The notes beneath the pieces are model-generated. The model saw nothing but the letters and a program-made list of their open reading frames with translations. It did no database searches and was not told where the DNA came from. The position numbers were made by a program, and so were the translations under genes. Below, piece after piece: positions 1-7,910 of a DNA stretch of 64,000 nt (positions are counted from its first letter, which is position 1; each line of letters starts with the position of its first letter). This DNA comes from Granulosicoccus sp045110515 (GTDB lineage: Bacteria > Pseudomonadota > Gammaproteobacteria > Granulosicoccales > Granulosicoccaceae), in contig JBGCGD010000011.1 of the NCBI GenBank assembly GCA_045110515.1, positions 62,001-126,000 of the forward strand, in the 5' to 3' direction.

Positions 1-2877
1 ATGAGTGCAAAGAAGCGCGATAAGAAATCAGTAGGGAATGATCCTTACCGCTCTCGTGAAAAAGCGAAGTACGATCAACCCATAGCCAGTCGCGAATTTA
101 TCACCAGCATTCTGTTGGCTGAAAAAGGCCCTATGGATTTTGATGCTCTGTCTGTAAAACTCGGATTTCAAGGCGATGACAATGCACTGGAAGCATTGCG
201 TCGCAGGGTAGGTGCGATGCTAAGGGACGGGCAGCTCATCCAAAATCGAAAACGCGGTCTTGTACCAGTGGATACATCTGCGCTTGTGGCTGGGCGTATC
301 AGTGCGCATCCGGACGGGTACGGATTTGTAAATGCCGATGACGATGAAAAAGATGTTTACCTGAGCGGGAAGCAAATGCGGCAGGTATTGCATGGTGATC
401 GCGTTGTCGTGAGCATTACCGGCACCGATCACCGAGGTCGCCGAGAAGGGCGAATTGTTGATGTTGTAGAGCGCGCAAACAAGTCTGTCGTGGGTCGGGT
501 GTCAATTGATCGCGGTGTGGCTGTTGTATTGCCCGACAACAAGAGAATTCATCAAAACGTATTGATTGCCCCGGGCGAGTTAAGTACAGCGGTTGACGGC
601 GACATGGTTGTAGTCGAGATAATCGAACAACCTACGCGACGGCACCAACCGGTTGGACGTGTTGTAGAAGTCCTTGGCCAGCATTTACGCCCCGGAATGG
701 AGATTGATGTGGCGTTGCATAGCCATGGAATCCCCGTCGACTGGCCGGAGGATGTGTTGGATCAGGCAGGTGGTTTTTCAACAACGGTTAATGAGTCAGC
801 GGCAGCGGGTCGTAAGGATGTTCGTGATTTACCATTGATAACAATCGATGGTGCAGATGCGCGCGATTTTGATGATGCCGTTTGGTGTGAGCGGCTGGAA
901 AAAGGTTGGCGCTTGATGGTTGCGATAGCGGATGTTGCTCATTACGTGTCGCCCGGTTCGGCGCTGGATGATGAAGCCGTTTCTAGAGGCACCTCGGTGT
1001 ATTTTCCGGGTCGAGTGGTTCCAATGTTGCCCGAAGTGTTGTCGAACGGATTGTGTTCCTTAAACCCGGATGTAGACCGGTTGTGCATGCTCTGTGAGAT
1101 GACGCTGGACGAAAAAGGCGGCGTCAAGAAAACTCGATTCCACAACGGAATTTTGAGATCCCATGCGCGACTTACCTATGATCAAGTCAATGAGATGCTA
1201 ACGGATAGTGGTTCGGCGCTGCGTAACCAGCATGCATCTTTGTTGCCTATGATTGAAGAGTTACACAAGCTTTACCTGGTACTTGCGAAGAAACGTCGCA
1301 AGCGTGGAGCAATAGAGTTCGATTCGAATGAGACGCATATTGTTTTTGATGACAACAAAAAAATTAAAGAGATAATTCCAATACAACGTAACGATGCACA
1401 TAAGCTCATTGAAGAGTGCATGATTCTGGCAAACATTGAGGCTGCTGCATTCTTAGAAGAGCGGGAAGTGCCAGCCTTGTATCGTGTGCATGCAGGACCT
1501 AAGGCAGATAGGTTAGAAGACTTAAGAGCTTTCCTAGCACTACGTGCTCTTTCCTTAGGTGGGGGAGATGACCCCACCGCACTCGATTATGCTGCATTGG
1601 CTGAAGCCATAGTTGATCGTCCAGATAGAAGCGTAATTCAAACAGTCATGTTACGTTCAATGCAGCAAGCGGTCTATCAGCCGAAGAATGAAGGGCATTT
1701 TGGATTGGCTTTAGATCAGTATGCTCATTTCACATCACCCATCAGACGATACCCGGATCTACTCGTTCACCGAGCTATAAAGTTTGCTTTAGAGACGCGC
1801 AAAGTCTCAGAGTATTTATATTCGAAAGAAGCCATGTTGGCGTTAGGCGAAAGTTGTTCGATGACCGAGAGGCGGGCAGAGGATGCGTCTCGTGATGTCG
1901 TTTCATGGTTGAAATGTGAGTATATGCAGGACCACGTGGGTGGCGAATTTGAAGGTGTTGTATCCGCTGTTACTTCATTCGGATTGTTTGTTGAATTAGT
2001 AGGTATACATGTCGAAGGGCTTGTACACATCACCAACCTTGCACACGATTATTATCGTTTCGAACAAGCAGCGCATACTCTAACGGGAGAGCGAACAGGA
2101 CGGCAGTACCAGTTAGGTGACCCTATCATTGTCGTGGTTGCAGCCGTAAATCTAGAAGATCGAAAAATAGACTTTAACGAAGTCGTTCAAAAGCAGCCGA
2201 AACGAAAGTCCAGTGAATTTGCTGGTGCAGCTGGCAAGCCTAAAAAGAGTAAGTCGCGTAAAGATAATCGCAAGCCCGAGAGTGACGTAAAGACTGACGA
2301 ATATAAAAAATCAAAGCCTTCGAAGCTACCGAAGAAAGTCAGTGCTGAAAAACGCCGCCAAGACAAACGCCGATTGAAACAGCAGCGACGTGACGAAAAG
2401 CGTAGAGCGGCTAAAGAGGCTAAGAGGTTGGAGGCCTTGAGGCTAAGCGGCAATAGCTCTGAGATGCCTCAAGAGAGTGTGTCGACACCTAAGAAGCCGG
2501 CAACAAAGAAGGTTGCTGCGAAGAAAGTTGCTGCGAAAAAATCTGCAATCAAAAAGACTGTTAGTAAAAAAGCAGCGGCTAAAAAGACTGTTGCAAAAAA
2601 AGCCGTGTCCAAGAAAAAAGTTGTCAAAAAAGCTATTGCAAAGACAGTAGCCAATAAGAAAACTGCAAAGAAAGTGGTTAAAAAGAAAAGTAAAGCCACT
2701 GCAAAGAACGCTGTCAGCAAGGTAAATAAAAAGACGACAAAAAAAATAGCAAAGAAGGTTGCGACAAAAGTTTCTAAAACAAGCGCAAAAAAAGTGGGTA
2801 AAAAAACGTCCAAGAAAACTGCGAAAGTGATCAGGAAAAAACCGGCCGCGAAACGTAAGTCTAAGACTTCACGCTAA
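1..2877 (+). CDS. rnr: Ribonuclease R with long Lys/Ala-rich C-terminal tail
   Basis: This is a 3'-5' processive exoribonuclease of the RNB family that degrades structured RNA and acts in rRNA and mRNA turnover. In order, the protein shows a helix-turn-helix-like N-terminus (about residues 25-90), cold-shock-like domains, and an RNB catalytic core from about residue 275 with the Asp-rich active site (IDGADARDFDDAVW). An S1 RNA-binding domain follows at about 645-725. The N-terminal YDQPIASREFI matches the family start, so the ATG at base 1 is likely correct, although upstream sequence is absent. At 958 aa it is longer than the usual 750-850. The last ~220 residues are a basic tail of AAKK/VAKK-type repeats, like histone H1 or AlgP. 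rlmB follows 13 bases downstream, the usual order, so the two probably form one operon. Confidence 0.96.
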   Translation: MSAKKRDKKSVGNDPYRSREKAKYDQPIASREFITSILLAEKGPMDFDALSVKLGFQGDDNALEALRRRVGAMLRDGQLIQNRKRGLVPVDTSALVAGRISAHPDGYGFVNADDDEKDVYLSGKQMRQVLHGDRVVVSITGTDHRGRREGRIVDVVERANKSVVGRVSIDRGVAVVLPDNKRIHQNVLIAPGELSTAVDGDMVVVEIIEQPTRRHQPVGRVVEVLGQHLRPGMEIDVALHSHGIPVDWPEDVLDQAGGFSTTVNESAAAGRKDVRDLPLITIDGADARDFDDAVWCERLEKGWRLMVAIADVAHYVSPGSALDDEAVSRGTSVYFPGRVVPMLPEVLSNGLCSLNPDVDRLCMLCEMTLDEKGGVKKTRFHNGILRSHARLTYDQVNEMLTDSGSALRNQHASLLPMIEELHKLYLVLAKKRRKRGAIEFDSNETHIVFDDNKKIKEIIPIQRNDAHKLIEECMILANIEAAAFLEEREVPALYRVHAGPKADRLEDLRAFLALRALSLGGGDDPTALDYAALAEAIVDRPDRSVIQTVMLRSMQQAVYQPKNEGHFGLALDQYAHFTSPIRRYPDLLVHRAIKFALETRKVSEYLYSKEAMLALGESCSMTERRAEDASRDVVSWLKCEYMQDHVGGEFEGVVSAVTSFGLFVELVGIHVEGLVHITNLAHDYYRFEQAAHTLTGERTGRQYQLGDPIIVVVAAVNLEDRKIDFNEVVQKQPKRKSSEFAGAAGKPKKSKSRKDNRKPESDVKTDEYKKSKPSKLPKKVSAEKRRQDKRRLKQQRRDEKRRAAKEAKRLEALRLSGNSSEMPQESVSTPKKPATKKVAAKKVAAKKSAIKKTVSKKAAAKKTVAKKAVSKKKVVKKAIAKTVANKKTAKKVVKKKSKATAKNAVSKVNKKTTKKIAKKVATKVSKTSAKKVGKKTSKKTAKVIRKKPAAKRKSKTSR

Positions 2878-2890
2878 TTGAGAATTTGTT

Positions 2891-3643
2891 ATGGCTCATC
2901 AGTACGTCGGCGGTTTGCACAGTGTTAAAGCAGCACTCAAGTCATCTGCCAGTGAGATTGATCATCTGCTGGTTCAAAAAGGACGCCGTGATACGCGCCT
3001 GAAGGATCTTCGTGAGCTTGCGAAAAAGCATGCAATTGATACTCGCGAGGTGACGAGGGGGGAGTTAAACGATTTAGTTTCCGACGTGCAGCATCAAGGA
3101 GTGGTCGCAGTGCTCCGCGGCGGTTCCACTGGCGTGCGTCACGATCTGTCCCGGTTTATCGAGGAGCAAAGCGCTTCTAGCCCCGACAAAGCCCTGCTCG
3201 TCTTGTTGTTAGATGAAGTACAGGATCCACATAACCTGGGTGCGTGCTTGAGAAGTGCTGATGCCGCAGCCGTTGATGCTGTAGTGGTTCCTGCTGACAA
3301 CAGCGTAGGCCTAACGCCGGTTGTAAGAAAGGTGGCCTCCGGTGCCGCAGACTCAGTGCCGCTTTTTCAGGTTAGCAATTTAAAGCGTGCAATTACCGAA
3401 CTACAAGATGCAGGGCTTTGGGTGTTCGGTGCCGCTGGCGAGGCAGAGCAGAGTCTCTACGATCTCGATCTTAAAGGTTCCGTCGCCATCGTGATGGGGG
3501 CTGAAGGACGGGGTTTGAGGCGGCTAACGCGGGAAAGTTGCGATGGTTTGTTTAAAATTCCTATGCAAGGCGAGGTGTCGAGTCTTAACGTGTCGGTTGC
3601 GGCAGGAATAAGTTTGTTTGAAGTGGTCCGGCAGCGAAGCTGA
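2891..3643 (+). CDS. rlmB: 23S rRNA (guanosine-2251-2'-O)-methyltransferase RlmB
   Basis: This SPOUT-class methyltransferase uses S-adenosylmethionine to 2'-O-methylate G2251 in the P loop of 23S rRNA. The N-terminal substrate-binding domain (residues ~1-75) starts with the typical GLHSVKAAL. The catalytic domain carries the trefoil-knot motifs: DPHNLGACLRSADAA near residue 112, MGAEGRGLRRL near 202 and the C-terminal SLNVSVAAGISLFE. At 250 aa it has the normal family length. It lies directly after rnr with a 13-base gap, as in most gammaproteobacteria, and is probably cotranscribed with it. I see no good terminator after it. Confidence 0.95.
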   Translation: MAHQYVGGLHSVKAALKSSASEIDHLLVQKGRRDTRLKDLRELAKKHAIDTREVTRGELNDLVSDVQHQGVVAVLRGGSTGVRHDLSRFIEEQSASSPDKALLVLLLDEVQDPHNLGACLRSADAAAVDAVVVPADNSVGLTPVVRKVASGAADSVPLFQVSNLKRAITELQDAGLWVFGAAGEAEQSLYDLDLKGSVAIVMGAEGRGLRRLTRESCDGLFKIPMQGEVSSLNVSVAAGISLFEVVRQRS

Positions 3644-3790
3644 TTGGTCTTACTATTTCGGTTGACTGATACGTTAGCTCTCGCTCATCCTCTGAGAGGC
3701 CGGTCAACTGCTTTACACTTTTTCTAAGTTGTTGTAAGCGTTGAATATAAAACGTTCTTGACATTGATTTGCTTGTGACAGTGACCAAGC

Positions 3791-3819
3791 TTGCCTGTCG
3801 GTTGTCAAACCTGTACAAT
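3791..3819 (+). promoter_or_regulatory. Probable sigma70 promoter of the rpsF operon
   Basis: TTGCCT (3791-3796) and TACAAT (3814-3819) are separated by exactly 17 bases and match the consensus at 4/6 and 5/6 positions. The predicted start near 3826 would leave a leader of about 75 bases before rpsF. It lies in the 256-base gap after rlmB, where a ribosomal-protein promoter is expected. Nothing else is recognised in that gap. Confidence 0.55.
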
Positions 3820-3825
3820 TAGAGG

Positions 3826-3899
3826 GCTTTGTCATTCGGCAAGCATAACTTCCTCGTCCAGGCCATTGGTAGCCGGGCGTTAACCCACAGGGAGCAGCA
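3826..3899 (+). promoter_or_regulatory. Candidate S6:S18 autoregulatory leader
   Basis: In many bacteria the S6:S18 complex represses its own operon by binding a leader hairpin with a conserved CCG bulge. This leader holds a short hairpin-forming stretch, GGCCATTGGTAGCCGGGC (about 3862-3879), which includes CCG, just upstream of the GGGAG ribosome-binding site. The match was made by eye from known biology and the fold has not been computed. Confidence 0.3.
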
Positions 3900-4322
3900 A
3901 TGCGTCACTATGAAATAGTGTTTCTGGTCCACCCTGACCAGAGCGAGCAGGTGCCTGCAATGATTGAACGCTATCGCGGAATCATTGAGAGCAACGACGG
4001 TGTTATTCACCGCCAAGAAGACTGGGGGCGTCGTCAACTTGCCTACCCAATCAACAAAATCTACAAGGCTCACTACACCCTACTTAATATCGAGTGTGGT
4101 CAGCAGGCTTTGGACGAGCTCACCAGTGCGTTCAAATTCAACGATGCGGTTATTCGCCACATGGTTCTGTTGCTCGACGGACCAGTTACGGAACCTTCAT
4201 TGCTCATCAAGAAAGATGAGACTCGAGGCGACGAAGAGCGACGTCCTCGTGTTGCCGATGACGAAGACCAAGATGTCGATTCAGCTGCTGATGTAGCTGG
4301 CGACGCTGAAGTTTCTAACTGA
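3900..4322 (+). CDS. rpsF: 30S ribosomal protein S6
   Basis: S6 binds the central domain of 16S rRNA as a heterodimer with S18. The start MRHYEIVFLVHPDQ and the DWGRRQLAYPI motif are diagnostic of the family. The globular part ends near residue 100. The remaining ~40 residues form a strongly acidic tail (EERRPRVADDEDQDVD...), reminiscent of the E. coli S6 tail that RimK extends with glutamates. GGGAG lies 5 bases before the ATG. It is the first gene of the rpsF-rpsR-membrane protein-rplI cluster. Confidence 0.97.
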   Translation: MRHYEIVFLVHPDQSEQVPAMIERYRGIIESNDGVIHRQEDWGRRQLAYPINKIYKAHYTLLNIECGQQALDELTSAFKFNDAVIRHMVLLLDGPVTEPSLLIKKDETRGDEERRPRVADDEDQDVDSAADVAGDAEVSN

Positions 4323-4342
4323 TACCGCCTGGAGAATAGACT

Positions 4343-4567
4343 ATGTCTCGTTATTTCCGCCGTCGTAAGTATTGCCGTTTCACAGCAGAAGGTATTACAG
4401 AGATCGATTACAAAGACCTCGAACTTCTGAAAGGCTTCGTCACTGAAACAGGCAAGATCGTTCCAAGCCGAATCACAGGCACGAAAGCCCGTTATCAGCG
4501 CCAATTGGCAACTGCTATTAAGCGTGCTCGATACGTTGCTTTGCTGCCGTACACCGACCAGCACTAG
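4343..4567 (+). CDS. rpsR: 30S ribosomal protein S18
   Basis: S18 is a small basic protein that partners S6 on the 30S platform. The 74-aa product has the family signature: MSRYFRRRKYCRFTAEG at the N-terminus, then KIVPSRITGTKARYQRQL and a basic alanine-rich helix. The length matches the E. coli protein. It starts 20 bases after rpsF with GGAGAATAG upstream, consistent with cotranscription and stoichiometric expression. Confidence 0.97.
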   Translation: MSRYFRRRKYCRFTAEGITEIDYKDLELLKGFVTETGKIVPSRITGTKARYQRQLATAIKRARYVALLPYTDQH

Positions 4568-4663
4568 TCATTGATCGATCCTGCATAGCCGAGAATTATC
4601 AAGAGTTGTGCAGGTCGTTAGGGTAGAAGCCATGTTGATCATCCGTCTAATTAAGCGCTAATT

Positions 4664-5605
4664 ATGATGATCAACCTGGCCAAAATTGCAGATCGCGGTC
4701 CGCTTGTAGCGGGAGGTCTTGCGGCAACATTGCTTTTGGCTGCTCTCTGGATTCCTGTGTTTTTAGCAGGTGGGGTGTCAGGCGGGGCAATGATTATGGT
4801 CAGCATGCTGTCCATGTGGTTTCTTGTTTGTAGTGCAGCAGTGGTTGCGTTTGTTGCGCTACGGCATGGAATCATGTCCGCTACTCAAGTGGTCGGTGGT
4901 TGTCTGATATTACTGATTGTTCTGTCGGCAGTGTTGTACGAATCTGTGGTTCAGGTTCCGCTCATCGCAACGGTTTTCTGGCTACCCGCTGTTTTGGCAG
5001 CGGTGGTTTTAGCCAGGTCGGTAAGGCTTAACTTTGCCGTGCTGACTGTCGTTGCATGTGGAGTCGTTACCGTAGTCGGTATGACGCTGGTGTTAGGCGA
5101 TACTACGGAGTTTTGGCGTTCGCAGTTTGCGGATACCGGGGCAGTGGTCGTTGGTGCAGAACAGGACGGACTCGAAGAGCAGCGAGAAGCTTTAATCGAA
5201 GGGATTGCCAGGATGATGACTGGCGCGATGGGAGTTTCGGTCATGATTGTCGCTTTGGGGGCATTATTTCTTGCCAGATCATGGCAAGCCGGATTGTTTA
5301 ATCCGGGTGGCTTCCAGAAAGAATTTCATGCGCTTTCGTTGGGTAAAAATGCAGCATTAGTCTGTGTTCTGATCATTGTGCTGTCTGTGGTTCAAAGCGG
5401 ACAGCTCGCCGGAGCGCTGGCAACAGTAGTCATTTTTGCTTTTTTTATACAAGGACTGGCGGTATCGCATTCGCTAGTCAAACAACGCGGTATGCACCGC
5501 TACTGGCTGTACGGAATCTACGTGCTGTTGGTAATACCGCATACCATGCTTTTATTGGCAGCGCTGGGGTTGGCGGACAACATATTCCGCATTCGGCGCG
5601 CCTAA
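4664..5605 (+). CDS. Polytopic inner-membrane protein between rpsR and rplI
   Basis: A 313-aa, very hydrophobic protein with about eight or nine predicted membrane helices. One soluble loop around residues 155-185 is rich in acidic residues (EQDGLEEQREALIEG). Pseudomonads and relatives carry an uncharacterised membrane protein of similar size at this position, so this is probably its orthologue; its function is unknown. Two adjacent ATG codons (4664, 4667) could serve as start and there is no strong Shine-Dalgarno. The 96-base gap before it contains the 6-bp inverted repeat CCTGCA/TGCAGG with a long loop. Cotranscription with the ribosomal genes is likely from spacing. Confidence 0.8.
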   Translation: MMINLAKIADRGPLVAGGLAATLLLAALWIPVFLAGGVSGGAMIMVSMLSMWFLVCSAAVVAFVALRHGIMSATQVVGGCLILLIVLSAVLYESVVQVPLIATVFWLPAVLAAVVLARSVRLNFAVLTVVACGVVTVVGMTLVLGDTTEFWRSQFADTGAVVVGAEQDGLEEQREALIEGIARMMTGAMGVSVMIVALGALFLARSWQAGLFNPGGFQKEFHALSLGKNAALVCVLIIVLSVVQSGQLAGALATVVIFAFFIQGLAVSHSLVKQRGMHRYWLYGIYVLLVIPHTMLLLAALGLADNIFRIRRA

Positions 5606-5626
5606 GAATTTGATGGGAGAACTATT

Positions 5627-6079
5627 ATGCAAGTCATTTTGCTAGAGAAGATCGACAAAGTAGGGCTGTTGGGCGATCTGGTCGATGTAAAGGCAGGTTT
5701 CGCGCGCAACTTTCTGTTGCCACAAGGTAAAGCTCAGCAAGCTACCCCTGAGAATCTGGAGCGATTCAACGAACTTCGCGCTCAGTTCGAAAAAGAGCAG
5801 GCTGAAGCGCTGGCAAATGCCAATACACGTAAGGAAGCGCTTAACGGCATGACGGTAAGCATTACATCCAGAGCAGGCACCGAAGGTAAGCTTTTCGGTT
5901 CAATTGGTACTGAAGAGATCCGTGGAGCTTTCGAATCTGCTGGTCAGCCTGTTGAGAAGAAGGAAATTCGCCTGCCAGAAGGCCCTCTTCGTATGGTCGG
6001 TGAGCATCCGGTAACGCTTCATCTGCATGCTGACGTTGACGCTGAAGTCATCGTTAACGTGGTCGGAGAAGAAGTTTAG
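5627..6079 (+). CDS. rplI: 50S ribosomal protein L9
   Basis: L9 binds domain V of 23S rRNA at the base of the L1 stalk and affects reading-frame maintenance. The N-terminal domain is canonical: MQVILLEKIDKVGLLGD, then VKAGFARNFLLPQGKA. A long connecting helix (EQAEALANANTRKEAL) leads to the C-terminal domain with SRAGTEGKLFGSIG. The 150-aa length matches the family. GGGAG lies upstream of the ATG. A strong hairpin lies just after the stop codon, before dnaB. Confidence 0.97.
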   Translation: MQVILLEKIDKVGLLGDLVDVKAGFARNFLLPQGKAQQATPENLERFNELRAQFEKEQAEALANANTRKEALNGMTVSITSRAGTEGKLFGSIGTEEIRGAFESAGQPVEKKEIRLPEGPLRMVGEHPVTLHLHADVDAEVIVNVVGEEV

Positions 6080-6093
6080 TCTGTAAGAGTTTG

Positions 6094-6124
6094 CACAAAC
6101 CTGCCCAACTGGGGCGGGTTTGTG
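6094..6124 (+). terminator. Strong hairpin between rplI and dnaB, no T tract
   Basis: CACAAACCTGCCC (6094-6106) pairs with GGGCGGGTTTGTG (6112-6124) around a 5-base loop, giving 13 pairs with one G-T wobble. It starts 14 bases after the rplI stop. The following bases are not a T run, so it may be an mRNA 3'-end stabiliser or partial terminator rather than a classical intrinsic terminator. Confidence 0.55.
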
Positions 6125-6189
6125 AAGAGCAATCAACTTGCTCGTTATGGTTTAATACTGTCAATTGACGTCCTTGGAGTTGCTGCCAA

Positions 6190-7788
6190 TTGGTTCATAC
6201 ACCTGAAGATTTTGGTATTCCAACGGCGGCCGATCAAGACGAATACGGCGTGCCGATAGATGCGTCCCCGGAAGATTTCGGTGTAGATCTAGCCAATTTT
6301 GGCGCCCCGGCAGGAATGCCTCCAAGCCCACACAGTGATCCGTTTATGCCCTCTGGTGACCGTTCCAGTAAGGGACGCTTTAGTGGGGGAAAAAAGACGA
6401 CCGAACAGTTGATGCAGCAACTGTCCAAGCGCACGAATCACGCTCCTCCACAATCAGTAGAAGCAGAGCAGTCGGTTCTTGGCTGTTTAATGTTGGAAGC
6501 CAACGAGGCTTTTGACAAAGTATCGGAAATTGTTACCGAAAACGATTTTTACCAGCATAATCACAAACTCATCTTCCGTGCGATTTCCGCGCTTGCCGTG
6601 GAGGGAGAGCACCCCGATGTGGTGACGGTGACCGGATGGTTGCAAACCAACAGTATTCTTGAAGATGCCGGTGGGTTGAATTATGTCGGTGCATTGGTCG
6701 AAGTTACGCCCAGTGCAGGCAACATAAAGGCTTACGCTGAAATAGTTCGCGAACGTTCAGTGCTGAGGCAGCTTATTACTGTTGCCAATGAGATAGCAGA
6801 CAGTGCCTTTGATGCGGAAGGTAGAACCTCCAAAGAAATTCTGGATGAGGCGGAAACAAAAGTGTTTGCAATCGCCGATCAATCCGCTAAAAGTGCCGGT
6901 GGTTTTCATGACATCAAGAGCGTTCTTGCAGGCGCTATAGAACGCATCAATATACTGTTCGAATCTGACGCTGCCATAACAGGCCTATCGACCGGATTTA
7001 CAGAGCTTGACGAAAAAACCAGTGGTTTGCAGAAATCAGATCTAATCATTGTTGCTGGTAGACCCTCTATGGGCAAAACCACCTTTGCCATGAACTTGGC
7101 TGAAAACGCAGCAATGGAGGCAGACGCTCCGGTTGCCATATTCAGTATGGAGATGCCAGCCGACCAATTGGGTATGAGAATGATTTCCTCTCTAGGAAGA
7201 GTGGAACTGCAAAAACTAAGAACGGGAAAACTAGCTGAACAAGACTGGCCCAGAATAACCTCAGCGATTACGCTCTTAAACCAAAAACGCAATGTCTTTA
7301 TTGACGATACACCAGGTTTGACCCCGACAGATCTGCGGGCACGTTGCCGTCGTTTGGCGCGAGACCGCGGGCTTAGCTTGATCGTGATCGATTACCTTCA
7401 GCTAATGTCTGGTTCGACGGCAGGTGAGAATCGTACGGCTGAAATATCCGAAATATCGCGTTCCCTAAAAGGGCTAGCTAAAGAGCTTCAGGTGCCCGTT
7501 ATTGCATTGTCGCAGCTTAACCGAAGCCTCGAGCAGAGACCTGATAAACGCCCGGTTATGTCCGACCTTCGTGAGTCGGGTGCAATAGAGCAGGATGCCG
7601 ATGTCATTATGTTTATCTATAGAGATGAGGTGTACAACCCGGATGATGAGGCCAGCAAAGGGCGGGCAGAAATACTCATCAGAAAACAAAGAAACGGACC
7701 AATTGGTGCAGTTAATCTAACGTTTCTGGGGCAGTACACTCGATTTGAAAACTTCTCCCCAGAAATTATGACGGGTGAGTTTTCTTAG
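6190..7788 (+). CDS. dnaB: Replicative DNA helicase DnaB with N-terminal extension
   Basis: DnaB is the hexameric 5'-3' helicase of the replication fork. The N-terminal domain begins at PPQSVEAEQSVLGC (residue ~86). The RecA-like domain carries Walker A GRPSMGKT near residue 290, the IVIDYLQLM Walker B region and SDLRESGAIEQDADV. The listed start is a TTG with GGAG ten bases upstream, giving 532 aa, about 60 more than E. coli DnaB. The extension repeats PEDFG/DEYGVP-like motifs and is low in complexity. An ATG at residue 75 would give a normal-length protein but lacks a well-placed Shine-Dalgarno. It is the last gene of the rpsF cluster, as in relatives. Confidence 0.95.
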   Translation: MVHTPEDFGIPTAADQDEYGVPIDASPEDFGVDLANFGAPAGMPPSPHSDPFMPSGDRSSKGRFSGGKKTTEQLMQQLSKRTNHAPPQSVEAEQSVLGCLMLEANEAFDKVSEIVTENDFYQHNHKLIFRAISALAVEGEHPDVVTVTGWLQTNSILEDAGGLNYVGALVEVTPSAGNIKAYAEIVRERSVLRQLITVANEIADSAFDAEGRTSKEILDEAETKVFAIADQSAKSAGGFHDIKSVLAGAIERINILFESDAAITGLSTGFTELDEKTSGLQKSDLIIVAGRPSMGKTTFAMNLAENAAMEADAPVAIFSMEMPADQLGMRMISSLGRVELQKLRTGKLAEQDWPRITSAITLLNQKRNVFIDDTPGLTPTDLRARCRRLARDRGLSLIVIDYLQLMSGSTAGENRTAEISEISRSLKGLAKELQVPVIALSQLNRSLEQRPDKRPVMSDLRESGAIEQDADVIMFIYRDEVYNPDDEASKGRAEILIRKQRNGPIGAVNLTFLGQYTRFENFSPEIMTGEFS

Positions 7789-7910
7789 CGGCGATCTTTG
7801 TTGTAACGTGACTACTGCGACGGTATTGACATATTTTCCCGTCCAAAAAAATTTTATTCCAATCGTATTCTTTACCCCGAGGCTTGCGCGGGTGCCAGAG
7901 CATTTTCCCC

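Noticed and set aside
2469..2813. Open frame opposite the RNase R tail (hydrophobic repeats)
   Set aside because: It is the reverse complement of Lys/Ala codons, which always gives Phe/Leu-rich open frames; no start signal or family.
7826..7860. Full sigma70 promoter for alr
   Set aside because: TTGACA is perfect, but no acceptable -10 lies 16-18 bases downstream.
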